A stretch of DNA of 10,935 bases from an uncultured Collinsella sp. (GTDB lineage: Bacteria; Actinomycetota; Coriobacteriia; Coriobacteriales; Coriobacteriaceae). Where the stretch lies: contig CAJLAN010000037.1 of NCBI GenBank assembly GCA_905204635.1, positions 1 through 10,935 of the forward strand. The letters are read 5' to 3'. Both the position numbers and the translations under genes were made by a program. Below the pieces are notes generated by a model that was given only the letters and a program-made list of their open reading frames with translations, made no database searches and had not been told where the DNA came from. This document shows positions 1 through 6,608 of the stretch, in pieces. The first letter of the stretch is position 1, and each line of letters starts with the position of its first letter.

Positions 1-11
1 CACCGCAACTA

Positions 12-48
12 AAAAGGGGCGCTGACTGAGATAGTCAGCGCCCCTTTT
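12..48 (-). terminator. Rho-independent terminator of the liv operon
   Basis: A perfect 16-bp inverted repeat (12-27 with 33-48) encloses a 5-nt loop (28-32). Read on the minus strand it starts 10 nt after the livF stop codon, and its GC-rich core ends in a run of T (complement of 11-15). The plus-strand reading also ends in TTTT, so it could serve a convergent gene to the left of the window as well. It marks the 3' end of the transporter operon. Confidence 0.93.
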
Positions 49-58
49 GTTAGGTGGG

Positions 59-772
59 TTAGCCTCCGAGGTAGGCTTTGCGGACGTTATCGTCGTGCAG
101 GAGCTCTTGGCCGGTGCCGGTCATGGTGATCTTGCCGGTCTCGAGCACGTAACCGCGTGTGGCGATGGAAAGCGCCATCTGCGCGTTTTGCTCGACCAGA
201 AGCACCGTGGTGCCGGCCTTGTGCAGGTCCTCGACAATCTGGAAGATCTGTTCGATCAGAATCGGTGCCAGACCCATGGAAGGTTCGTCGAGCATAAGCA
301 GTTTGGGGTTACTCATAAGGGCGCGCCCCATAACGAGCATCTGCTGCTCGCCACCTGAAAGGGTGCCGGCGACCTGGCGACGACGTTCCTTCAGGCGCGG
401 GAACTGCTCGTAGACGCGCTCCAGGCCCGGAGCAATTGTGGACTTGGGCTGTGTATAGGCGCCCATCTCCAGGTTCTCCTCGACCGTCATCTGCAAAAAG
501 GCGCGACGACCCTCGGGAACCTGAGCCAGGCCCTTACCAACCAGCTTATCAGCGGGCGTATGGGTAATGTCCTCGCCCATAAACTTGATGGAGCCGGTCT
601 TGGAGCGCAGCAGGCCCGAGACGGTCTTGAGCGTTGTGGACTTGCCGGCACCGTTGGCACCAATCAAGGCCACGATCTCGCCCTCGTTAACGTTAAAGGA
701 GATGTCCTTGATGGCGTGGATGGCGCCGTACCAGACGTTGATGTTGTAGACGGAAAGCATCGGCTCTGCCAT
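59..772 (-). CDS. livF: Branched-chain amino-acid ABC transporter ATP-binding protein LivF
   Basis: This is one of the two cytoplasmic ATPases that power the LIV-type importer by binding and hydrolysing ATP beneath the LivH/LivM channel. The 237-aa protein is full length for LivF. Visible motifs are Walker A GANGAGKST (38-46), Q-loop Q84 in the LivF-typical AQVPEGR, signature LSGGEQQ (138-144) and Walker B LLMLDEP (158-164) with catalytic Glu163. The H-loop position reads VEQN, with Gln instead of His. This is usual in LivF and separates it from LivG, which keeps His. The ATG at 772 directly follows the livG stop (TAAATG), with a purine-rich ribosome site (GGGGGAG) 6 nt upstream, so translation is probably coupled. 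It is the last gene before the terminator at 12-48. The exact amino acid transported cannot be read from the ATPase. Confidence 0.96.
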   Translation of the reverse strand: MAEPMLSVYNINVWYGAIHAIKDISFNVNEGEIVALIGANGAGKSTTLKTVSGLLRSKTGSIKFMGEDITHTPADKLVGKGLAQVPEGRRAFLQMTVEENLEMGAYTQPKSTIAPGLERVYEQFPRLKERRRQVAGTLSGGEQQMLVMGRALMSNPKLLMLDEPSMGLAPILIEQIFQIVEDLHKAGTTVLLVEQNAQMALSIATRGYVLETGKITMTGTGQELLHDDNVRKAYLGG

Positions 773-1633
773 TTAGTTCTCCCCCTTATCCTGCTTGCCC
801 AGATATGCCTCGATAACGGCGTCGTTGTTCTGAATTTCCTCTGCCGTGCCCTTGGCGATGACCTTACCAAAGTTGAGCACGCAGATGCCCTCGCAGATGT
901 TCATAACGAGCGACATATCATGCTCGATAAGCATGATGGCAATGCCGAAGGTGTCGCGAATCTTGACGATGTTCTCCATGAGCTCCGCGGTCTCGGACGG
1001 GTTCATGCCGGCGGCAGGCTCGTCGAGCAGCAGCAGCTTGGGGTTGGTGGCAAGCGCGCGGACGATCTCCAGACGACGCTGAGCGCCGTAAGGCAGCGAT
1101 CCGGCCTGCTCGTTTGCCAGATGCTCCATATCAAAGATGGACAGCAGCTCCATGGCGCGCTCGTGCGCGGCCTTCTCGTGCTTCCAATACGTCGGCAGGC
1201 GCAGCACGCCCTCAAAGCCGGAGTAGCGCTCCTGGTTGTGCAGGCCGACCTTAACGTTATCCTCCACCGTCATGGTGTTGAACAGGCGAATGTTTTGGAA
1301 GGTACGGGCGATGCCCATACGGTTGACCTGATAGACCGACTTGCCCGAGGTGTCCTCGCCGTCGAGCAGGATGGTGCCGTGCGTGGGCTGATACACCTTG
1401 GTGAGCAAGTTGAAGACCGTGGTCTTACCGGCACCGTTGGGGCCGATCAGACCGGCGATCTCGGTCTTGCCGATAGTCAGGCTAAAGTCGTCGACTGCCT
1501 TAAGGCCACCGAACTCAATACCCAGGTGGATGCACTCGAGTGCCGGGCGCTCGCCCAGATCGCGGTCGGGAACGATGGCGCCAGAAGGATACGGGACCAT
1601 CTTGCCCTTGTTGAACTCAAATTTACTGGGCAT
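773..1633 (-). CDS. livG: Branched-chain amino-acid ABC transporter ATP-binding protein LivG
   Basis: This is the second ATPase of the LIV-type importer and partners LivF. The 286-aa protein (numbered from the ATG at 1633) has Walker A GPNGAGKT (64-71), Q-loop TFQN (Gln113), the LivG-type signature LPYGAQRRLEI (180-190), Walker B LLLLDEP (200-206) with Glu205, and H-loop His238. The start at 1633 is chosen because a perfect AAGGAGGT lies 8 nt upstream. An in-frame TTG at 1660 would add 9 residues but has no such site. The gene overlaps the end of livM by 11 nt and its ribosome site lies inside livM, so the two should be translationally coupled. About 35 residues precede the ABC core (ECIHLGIEFGGLKAV). 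This N-terminal extension has no recognisable domain and is longer than in Escherichia coli LivG. Confidence 0.95.
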   Translation of the reverse strand: MPSKFEFNKGKMVPYPSGAIVPDRDLGERPALECIHLGIEFGGLKAVDDFSLTIGKTEIAGLIGPNGAGKTTVFNLLTKVYQPTHGTILLDGEDTSGKSVYQVNRMGIARTFQNIRLFNTMTVEDNVKVGLHNQERYSGFEGVLRLPTYWKHEKAAHERAMELLSIFDMEHLANEQAGSLPYGAQRRLEIVRALATNPKLLLLDEPAAGMNPSETAELMENIVKIRDTFGIAIMLIEHDMSLVMNICEGICVLNFGKVIAKGTAEEIQNNDAVIEAYLGKQDKGEN

Positions 1634-2702
1634 CGGCTGCCACCTCCTTCTTGGAAGCAAAGCGGTCCTTGACGCGGCCGAAGAACGCCTTGAGCTGCGG
1701 GTTGTTGGTAAAGATCATGACCAGGATCAACACGATGGCGTAGATGAGCATGCGGTAGTCCGAGAACTGACGGAGCAGTTCGGGAAGCACCGTGAGCAAC
1801 GCCGCCGCGATGACGGAGCCGCGCATGTTGCCCAGGCCACCCAGGACCACGAACACCAGAATGAGGATGGACGTGTTGAAGTCGAACTTGGTGGCGGAGA
1901 GCTGCGAGAAGTTACCGCCGAAGAGAGCTCCGGCAGCACCGGCGAGGGCAGCGGAAACCACGAAGGCGATCATGCGGTACTCGGTGACGGAGATGCCTAC
2001 GGACTCGGCTGCAATCTTGTTATCGCGCACGGCCATGATGGCACGGCCGGTACGGCTGCGAACCAGGTTGAGCACGATCACGAGTGCGACCATGACCAGG
2101 ATGGCACCGGCGAGGAATGTCGAGTACGTCGACACGCCCGAGGCGCCCTGGGCGCCCTTGATGATGGCGGTGCCGTCCTCGAGCAGGTGCAGGTCATCGA
2201 TCGTGGAGTTGCCCGTGATGTTAAAGATCACGTGCAGGCCGCGCGAGTCGACGCCCACGATAAGGCAAGTGACGATCTCTTTGATGATCTCGCCAAAAGC
2301 CAGGGTCACGATGGCCAGATAGTCGCCGCTCAGGCGCAGGACCGGGATGCCGATCAAGAAGCCCAGGATGGCGGCAGCGATGGCGCCGACCACGATGCTG
2401 ATGATCAGGCGCACCGGATCGGAGGGAACGGCGCTCTCGAGGGCGACCGCGGTGACGATACCCGTGTAGGCACCGACACTCATAAAGCCCGCATGGCCCA
2501 GCGACAGGTCGCCCGCGATGCCGACGACGAGGTTGAGGGAAATGGCCATGACGATGTAGGCCGTAATGGGGACCAACTGACCGGCGATCATGCGCGGGAT
2601 CATATGGTTGGACTGCATAAAGAACACGATGGCGAAGGCCACGATGCACATGGCATACGTGACAAAGTCGTGACGCGTCTGCTTGTCTTTAAGAAACTTC
2701 AT
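1623..2702 (-). CDS. livM: Branched-chain amino-acid ABC transporter permease LivM
   Basis: This is an integral membrane subunit of the LIV-type importer (BPD_transp_2 family) that pairs with LivH to form the channel. The 359-aa protein has about 8-10 hydrophobic segments. It carries the LivM hallmark GDLSLGHAGF (64-73) and a cytoplasmic coupling segment SRTGRAIMAVRDNKIAAESVGI-like at about 216-237, which should contact the ATPases. A hydrophilic stretch at about 151-195 sits where many LivM proteins carry a short TGGxNG-type loop, so that loop looks enlarged here. Two starts are possible. The ATG at 2702 has AGGTGA 5 nt upstream and is preferred. An in-frame GTG at 2711 abuts the livH stop codon and would add three residues. 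The livH-livM gap is 9 nt, and the 3' end overlaps livG by 11 nt. Confidence 0.95.
   Translation of the reverse strand: MKFLKDKQTRHDFVTYAMCIVAFAIVFFMQSNHMIPRMIAGQLVPITAYIVMAISLNLVVGIAGDLSLGHAGFMSVGAYTGIVTAVALESAVPSDPVRLIISIVVGAIAAAILGFLIGIPVLRLSGDYLAIVTLAFGEIIKEIVTCLIVGVDSRGLHVIFNITGNSTIDDLHLLEDGTAIIKGAQGASGVSTYSTFLAGAILVMVALVIVLNLVRSRTGRAIMAVRDNKIAAESVGISVTEYRMIAFVVSAALAGAAGALFGGNFSQLSATKFDFNTSILILVFVVLGGLGNMRGSVIAAALLTVLPELLRQFSDYRMLIYAIVLILVMIFTNNPQLKAFFGRVKDRFASKKEVAADAQ
1642..1649 (-). promoter_or_regulatory. Perfect Shine-Dalgarno site fixing the livG start
   Basis: AAGGAGGT on the minus strand lies 8 nt before the ATG at 1633 and inside the last codons of livM. It is the strongest ribosome site in the operon and rules out the upstream TTG at 1660 as the main start. 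Confidence 0.9.
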
Positions 2703-2711
2703 AACGCTCAC

Positions 2712-3593
2712 CTACACCTTCTCGGGGACGTACTTGCCCAAGAGGCCGGCAGGCTTGACGAGCAGGACGATGACCAAAACACCAAAGACGATGGAGTTGG
2801 CAAGGCTCGTGGAAATGTAGGCCTGCGCCATCGCCTCGATGATGCCGATGAGAATGCCACCGACAAAGGCACCGGGGATGGAACCGATGCCACCGAAGAC
2901 GGCGGCGTCGAAGGCCTTGATGCCAGGCATGGCACCCGTCGTGGGCTGCAGCACCGGCGAGTAGGAGCACAGGAGCACACCGGCGATAGCGGCAAGGGCA
3001 GAGCCGATGGCAAACGTCATCGAGATGGTGCGGTTGACGTTGATGCCCATGAGCTGAGCGGCGGCCTTGTCCTCGGACACGGCACGCATGGCCTTACCCA
3101 TCTTGGTCTTGCCCGTAAAGAACATCAGGCCGGCCATGATGACCAGGCAGGCGACGATGGTGACGAGCGAGACGGCGCTTACGTTGAACTTGGCCAAGAA
3201 CTCCGGCACCTGGAAGGTGACGAGCGAAGTGAAGTTCTTGGGCGTAGCGCCCCACAGAAGCTGCGCGGCGTTCTGCAGGAAGTAAGACACGCCGATAGCC
3301 GTGATCAGAACGGCCAGCGGGCCTGCTTGGCGCAGCGGCTTGTATGCCAGACCCTCGATGAGAACACCGAGAACGGTACAGACCACACAAGAGAGAACTA
3401 CAGATGCCCAGCCCGGGAGGCCGAGATACGACGTGGCGCAGAACGAGACATAGGCACCGACCATGATGACATCGCCGTGAGCGAAGTTCAGCATCTTGGC
3501 GATACCGTAGACCATGGTGTAGCCCAACGCGATGATGGCGTAGACGCTGCCCATGGACAGGCCGTTGACCAGGTATTGGATAAAGACCGTCAT
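2712..3593 (-). CDS. livH: Branched-chain amino-acid ABC transporter permease LivH
   Basis: This is the second channel-forming permease of the LIV-type importer. The 293-aa protein is close to the family length and strongly hydrophobic, with about 8 membrane segments. Diagnostic stretches are GYTMVYGIAKMLNFAHGD (24-41), the cytoplasmic coupling loop KTKMGKAMRAVSEDKAAAQL (162-181) and GGIGSIPGAFVGG (234-246), all typical of LivH. The start is the ATG at 3593 because AAAGGGGG lies 9 nt upstream. The ATG at 3602 abuts that ribosome site directly and cannot use it, and starts further upstream would run through the hairpins of the spacer. It is the first gene of the tight livHMGF block and is separated from the binding-protein gene by 139 bp. 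Confidence 0.95.
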   Translation of the reverse strand: MTVFIQYLVNGLSMGSVYAIIALGYTMVYGIAKMLNFAHGDVIMVGAYVSFCATSYLGLPGWASVVLSCVVCTVLGVLIEGLAYKPLRQAGPLAVLITAIGVSYFLQNAAQLLWGATPKNFTSLVTFQVPEFLAKFNVSAVSLVTIVACLVIMAGLMFFTGKTKMGKAMRAVSEDKAAAQLMGINVNRTISMTFAIGSALAAIAGVLLCSYSPVLQPTTGAMPGIKAFDAAVFGGIGSIPGAFVGGILIGIIEAMAQAYISTSLANSIVFGVLVIVLLVKPAGLLGKYVPEKV

Positions 3594-3602
3594 GTTCCAC
3601 AT

Positions 3603-3610
3603 CCCCCTTT
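3603..3610 (-). promoter_or_regulatory. Ribosome binding site deciding the livH start
   Basis: AAAGGGGG on the minus strand has 9 nt to the ATG at 3593 and 0 nt to the ATG at 3602. The same G-rich variant (AAGGGGG) precedes livF (781-787) and livJ2 (6363-6369), so it appears to be an accepted Shine-Dalgarno form in this genome. Confidence 0.7.
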
Positions 3611-3639
3611 CGAATAGGTTTCCAGTTGATGTATGAAAC

Positions 3640-3659
3640 AGGGACGTTACATCGTCCCT
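3640..3659 (-). other. Hairpin 2 in the livJ1-livH spacer
   Basis: A perfect 7-bp stem AGGGACG/CGTCCCT (3640-3646 with 3653-3659) has a 6-nt loop. In the minus-strand transcript it lies after hairpin 1 and about 30 nt before the livH ribosome site. A short T-rich stretch (GTTTC) follows, which is too weak for a convincing terminator. Together with hairpin 1 it could cause partial termination or protect the livJ1 message end. Confidence 0.5.
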
Positions 3660-3669
3660 AGATACCAAG

Positions 3670-3701
3670 CAAGCAGGGAAGGCCAAAACCTCCCCTGCTT
3701 G
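3670..3701 (-). other. Hairpin 1 in the livJ1-livH spacer (mRNA stabiliser or attenuator)
   Basis: This is a 13-bp stem, CAAGCAGGGGAGG against CCTTCCCTGCTTG as read on the minus strand, with one G-U pair and a 6-nt loop (3683-3688). It begins about 30 nt past the livJ1 stop codon. No poly-U follows in either direction, so it is not a classic terminator. Strong stems between a binding-protein gene and its permease genes are known in other ABC operons to raise the amount of binding protein relative to membrane parts. That role is inferred here. Confidence 0.6.
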
Positions 3702-3732
3702 GGATCAAAACCGCTCTATGTAAGGCGGCCAA

Positions 3733-4920
3733 TTAGGCCTGTACGTACTTGCCGTCGGTGATGACGTACGCCGTGGGCTCCTTCTGGACCTGACCCTTAT
3801 CGTTCCAGGTGAGCTTACCGGTCAGACCGTCAACGGTAATCTTGAGCATAGCCTTCGACAGTTTCTCGGCGGCCTCGGTCGGATCGGCGTCGACACCAAG
3901 ACCGGCCTCCTTGACGGCCTCGGCCACCGCGTGCACGCCGTCGTAGGCGTCGGCGGCAAACTGGTCGGGGGTATCGCCGTACTTATCCTTGTAAGCGTTA
4001 ACGAAGTCGGCGTTCTTCTCGTCGTCGGCGGAGAACGGGGTCATGAGCAGCAGACCCTCGGCAAGAGAGGTATCGAAGCCCTCAACGCCCAGGATGCCGT
4101 CCATGCCGTCGCAGCCCATCATCTTGACGTCGTAGCCCATGTCCTTGGCGTTCTTGAGCAGGACGGACGCCGGCGTGTAGTAGATCGGCGCAAAAATCAT
4201 GGTAGCGCCTGCCTGCTTGGCCTTGGTCAGCTGGTTGGTAAAGCTCGTGGCGGAGTCGTCCTTAAAGGTCTCCTCGTCAACAATCTCGAGCTTGGACTCA
4301 GCGGCCTGGGCCTTAAAGGAATCTGCGATGCCCGATGAATAGGCGTCGCCGGAGTTATAGAACAGCACGAACTTCTCATCCGCATACTTCTGCGCCAGGA
4401 ACTTGGCAGCGTTGACACCCTGGTTGGGATCGGTGAAGCAAACCTGGAAGACGCAATCCTTGCCGTCGGTGACGTCCTCGGAGGACGCGGACGGGGTGAT
4501 CATGAACGTCTTGGGGTCGTTACCGCACTCTGCGGCAACGGCAACCGACGCACCCGTGGTGGTCGGGCCGACGAGGGCCTGCATGCCCCAGTCGAGCAGG
4601 GTGTTGAAGGCGTTAACGGCCTTCTCGCCATCGGCCTGGTCGTCCTCGGCCTTGCTGGCAAGCGGCAGCTCCTTGGTCGAGAAATCCTTGCAGCCAAGCT
4701 CGACGCCCTGGGTGACAGACTTGCCGTAGGACGCGTTGGCGCCGGTCAGCGGGCCGATGGTGCCGATCTTAAACGAAGCGTCGCTCGAAGCGGAACCGCT
4801 GTCGCCGCCGTTGGAGGAGCAGCCAGCTAGAATGGACATCGCCCCCAGACCTGCTGCGCTCGCGATAACGCTCCTGCGATTCATAACAGGGTTCAATGAC
4901 TTACCGGTGAGGCTCGACAT
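3733..4920 (-). CDS. LIV-type substrate-binding lipoprotein 1 (branched-chain amino acids)
   Basis: This is the extracytoplasmic binding protein that captures the amino acid and delivers it to LivHM. The 395-aa protein has an N-terminal signal with a twin-arginine-like NRRSVIA (14-20), a hydrophobic core and a lipobox LAGC (31-34), so Cys34 is the likely lipid anchor. A Ser/Gly/Asp-rich linker follows, then a Peripla_BP_6-type two-lobe fold from about 50 to the end. Segments matching ligand-contact regions of LivJ are TPSAS (142-146), YNSGDAYSSG (188-197), IYYTP (246-250) and CDGMDG (270-275). The start at 4920 has AGGAG 6 nt upstream, whereas the inner Met13 has no ribosome site. It is about 70% identical by eye to the neighbouring binding protein (5191-6357). 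Ligand is inferred from family and operon. Leu, Ile and Val are likely, but other amino acids are possible in this family. Confidence 0.93.
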   Translation of the reverse strand: MSSLTGKSLNPVMNRRSVIASAAGLGAMSILAGCSSNGGDSGSASSDASFKIGTIGPLTGANASYGKSVTQGVELGCKDFSTKELPLASKAEDDQADGEKAVNAFNTLLDWGMQALVGPTTTGASVAVAAECGNDPKTFMITPSASSEDVTDGKDCVFQVCFTDPNQGVNAAKFLAQKYADEKFVLFYNSGDAYSSGIADSFKAQAAESKLEIVDEETFKDDSATSFTNQLTKAKQAGATMIFAPIYYTPASVLLKNAKDMGYDVKMMGCDGMDGILGVEGFDTSLAEGLLLMTPFSADDEKNADFVNAYKDKYGDTPDQFAADAYDGVHAVAEAVKEAGLGVDADPTEAAEKLSKAMLKITVDGLTGKLTWNDKGQVQKEPTAYVITDGKYVQA

Positions 4921-4941
4921 GCGGCTCTCCTCTCAAATCTC

Positions 4942-4962
4942 GTCGGGTTTCGGTTACCCGAC
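4942..4962 (-). other. Hairpin in the livJ1 leader
   Basis: A perfect 7-bp inverted repeat GTCGGGT/ACCCGAC (4942-4948 with 4956-4962) has a 7-nt loop. It lies just upstream of the livJ1 ribosome site (AGGAG, 4927-4931). It could be a leader-RNA hairpin influencing translation or an operator half-site pair. No partner regulator can be named from the sequence. Confidence 0.4.
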
Positions 4963-5026
4963 AGGCCATCCTTCGCCATGTTCGGCGTTCGCAAAATAGT
5001 AGACGCTTTAGTTAAGAAAAGTGGCG

Positions 5027-5056
5027 ATTATTTCAACTTTTCTTTTGCTTTGTCCA
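5027..5056 (-). promoter_or_regulatory. Candidate sigma-70 promoter for livJ1-livHMGF
   Basis: On the minus strand, TGGACA (5051-5056, 5/6 to consensus) is followed after 18 nt by AATAAT (5027-5032, 5/6). Transcription would start near 5020, giving a leader of about 100 nt that includes the hairpin at 4942-4962. The surrounding 4995-5125 stretch is markedly AT-rich against the GC-rich genes, as expected for a promoter. The rest of the 270-bp spacer (4921-5190) shows no gene. No clear terminator follows livJ2, so read-through from livJ2 is also possible. Confidence 0.5.
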
Positions 5057-5190
5057 TTTATCCATATTTATGAGTATTTCTATCAGTTTATGCAGTTTAG
5101 CCACTTTATTATGTGAAAGTAATGTTTCCGTTCTGTTACAGGCGTCCTTGCCCTGAATAAAACGGCCCGCCGGACTCGATGTATATGCAC

Positions 5191-6357
5191 TTAGGCGGCG
5201 ATGTACTTACCGTCCTGAATCACATAGGCCGTAGCAGGCTTTTCGACCTGACCTTCGTCATTCCACGTTAGCTCGCCGGTCAGGCCGTCGATCTTGATCT
5301 TGCGCATGGCCTTGGCAAGGTCGCCGGCAATGTCGGCGCCGTCGGCCGTAATGTCGATGTCTGCCTTGTCGATGGCCTCGGCGATGGCGTGGACGCAATC
5401 GTAGGCGTCGGCGGCAAACTGGTTAGGCGTCTCGTCGTAGGCGTCCTTATATGCCTTGACGAAGTCGGCATTCTTCTCGTCGTCGGCAGAGAACGGGGTC
5501 ATAAGCAGTACGCCCTCGGCAAGAGAGGTATCGAAGCCCTCCACAGAGAGCAGGCCGTCCATGCCGTCGGTACCCATGAGCGTCATGTCGTAGCCCATGT
5601 CCTTGGCGTTCTTGAGCAAAACGGACGCCGGCGTGTAGTAGATCGGCGCAAAGATGAGCGTGGCGCCGGCCTCCTTGGCCTTGGTGAGCTGGTTGGTAAA
5701 GCTCGTGGAGGAATCGTCCTTAAAGGTCTCGGTATCGACGATATCAAGTTTGGACTCCTTGGCCTGCTCGGCAAAGGCATCGGCAACACCCGAGCTGTAC
5801 GTATCGCCGGAGTTGTAGAACAGGGCGATCTTGGCGTCCGCGTACTTCTCGGCCAAGAACTTCGCGGCGCTGGCGCCCATGGTGGGATCGGTGAAGCAAA
5901 CCTGAAAGACCGTGGTCTTGTCCTTGGTGACGTCGAGGGACGAAGCAGAGGGCGTGACCATGAGCATATCATCGGCGATCTCGCCCGAGACGGCGACGGC
6001 GGCACCAGTCGTGACGGGGCCGACGAGCGCCTGCATGCCCCAGTCGCACAGGGTATTGAAGGCGTTGATAGCCTTCTCACCGTCGGCGACATCATCCTCG
6101 GACTTAAGCGAGAGTTTGAGGTCCTTGGTCGAGAAATCCTTGGCGGCGAGCTTGGCACCTTTCTCGGCCGATACGCCATAGGTTGCCGCGGCGCCGGTCA
6201 GAGGGCCGATGACACCGATCTTGAAGGTCTTGCCGTCATCGGCGGAGCCGCCGTCCGAGCCACCCGACGAGCAACCGGCGAGCGCGGCGGTGCTGCCGAG
6301 CGCCGCGGCACCGGCGAGAAAGTTCCTACGGCTGAGTGGACTGTTGATATTGAACAT
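5191..6357 (-). CDS. LIV-type substrate-binding lipoprotein 2 (branched-chain amino acids)
   Basis: This is a second extracytoplasmic binding protein for the same importer. The 388-aa protein begins with a textbook twin-arginine motif SRRNFLAG (9-16), an Ala-rich core and lipobox LAGC (26-29). It is therefore predicted to be exported folded by Tat and anchored through Cys29. The mature Peripla_BP_6-type domain runs from about 45 to the end, with TPSAS (135-139), YNSGDTYSSG (181-190), IYYTP (239-243) and TDGMDG (263-268). The ATG at 6357 has AAGGGGG 5 nt upstream. It is a paralogue of the protein at 3733-4920, about 70% identical by eye, differing in signal type, in the stretch after TPSAS and in the C-terminal third. 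Two binding proteins on one permease set, as with LivJ and LivK in E. coli, usually means two ligand ranges. Which protein binds what is not visible here. Confidence 0.93.
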   Translation of the reverse strand: MFNINSPLSRRNFLAGAAALGSTAALAGCSSGGSDGGSADDGKTFKIGVIGPLTGAAATYGVSAEKGAKLAAKDFSTKDLKLSLKSEDDVADGEKAINAFNTLCDWGMQALVGPVTTGAAVAVSGEIADDMLMVTPSASSLDVTKDKTTVFQVCFTDPTMGASAAKFLAEKYADAKIALFYNSGDTYSSGVADAFAEQAKESKLDIVDTETFKDDSSTSFTNQLTKAKEAGATLIFAPIYYTPASVLLKNAKDMGYDMTLMGTDGMDGLLSVEGFDTSLAEGVLLMTPFSADDEKNADFVKAYKDAYDETPNQFAADAYDCVHAIAEAIDKADIDITADGADIAGDLAKAMRKIKIDGLTGELTWNDEGQVEKPATAYVIQDGKYIAA

Positions 6358-6376
6358 GGTGTCCCCCTTTTTCGCT

Positions 6377-6391
6377 GGCCGCTGCGCGGCC
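6377..6391 (-). other. GC-rich hairpin beside the livJ2 ribosome site
   Basis: A perfect 6-bp stem GGCCGC/GCGGCC (6377-6382 with 6386-6391) has a 3-nt loop. In the minus-strand leader it ends 7 nt before the AAGGGGG ribosome site of livJ2. It could modulate translation or protect the 5' end of the message. The role is inferred only from position. Confidence 0.4.
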
Positions 6392-6463
6392 GTCTTGCGG
6401 TACGGGGCAAACCTTATGGCGCAAACGTTGACAGTTTGTTACGGAGTTCCGTTTGTAGCGAGC

Positions 6464-6480
6464 ATGTTTCCAATGTTTCC
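6464..6480. repeat. Tandem 9-bp-spaced ATGTTTCC repeat in the livJ2-hom divergent spacer
   Basis: ATGTTTCC occurs at 6464-6471 and again at 6473-6480, on the same DNA face at a 9-bp period. A shortened GTTTC follows at 6486-6490. The 10-mer AATGTTTCCG (6472-6481) recurs exactly at 5121-5130 in the spacer upstream of livJ1. This suggests a regulator site common to the transporter and hom. A poorer dyad ACGGA-GT-TCCGT lies beside it at 6441-6452. Confidence 0.4.
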
Positions 6481-6548
6481 GCAGCGTTTCGGGGGTGCCG
6501 TTTTGTGCGACTCCTGTTGCCTGACGAGCACGCGCCCTCGGTTCACGC

Positions 6549-6554
6549 TAGAAT
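6549..6554 (+). promoter_or_regulatory. Candidate -10 element for hom
   Basis: TAGAAT matches the sigma-70 -10 consensus at 5 of 6 positions and would start transcription near 6561, about 48 nt before the hom ATG. No good -35 hexamer sits 16-18 nt upstream. A perfect TTGACA exists at 6428-6433 but has no matching -10 at normal spacing. No convincing minus-strand promoter for livJ2 was found in the rest of the spacer 6358-6608. Confidence 0.35.
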
Positions 6555-6608
6555 GCACTCAACCTTTAAGCGGTTAATCCATCCATAAGATGCACGAAGG
6601 AGCTATCT

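Noticed and set aside
1634..1660. TTG start for livG at 1660
   Set aside because: It has no matching ribosome site, whereas the ATG at 1633 has a perfect one at ideal spacing.
1398..3617. Long plus-strand open frame (739 codons) opposite livG, livM and livH
   Set aside because: It lies antisense to three certain genes. Its translation is low-complexity, rich in His, Asp and Gly, with no domain. Such frames are common opposite GC-rich genes.
3594..3686. Upstream starts for livH at 3602 or 3686
   Set aside because: The 3602 ATG abuts the G-rich ribosome site with no spacer. The 3686 start would translate through both spacer hairpins and adds no family-like sequence.
4900..4979. Short leader peptide (ATG at 4979, minus strand) as a branched-chain attenuator
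   Set aside because: The frame has no run of Leu, Ile or Val codons, overlaps the livJ1 start out of frame, and no terminator follows the hairpin at 4942-4962.
5158..5176. Terminator after livJ2 (CGGC-GG-GCCG followed by TTTTATT on the minus strand)
   Set aside because: The stem would be only 4 bp with a 2-nt loop, so it cannot fold as a real terminator.
6428..6457. Promoter built on the perfect TTGACA at 6428
   Set aside because: At 16-18 nt spacing the -10 candidates match the consensus at only about two positions.
5389..6588. Plus-strand open frame (399 codons) opposite livJ2
   Set aside because: It is antisense to a full-length binding protein and has no ribosome site or recognisable domain.
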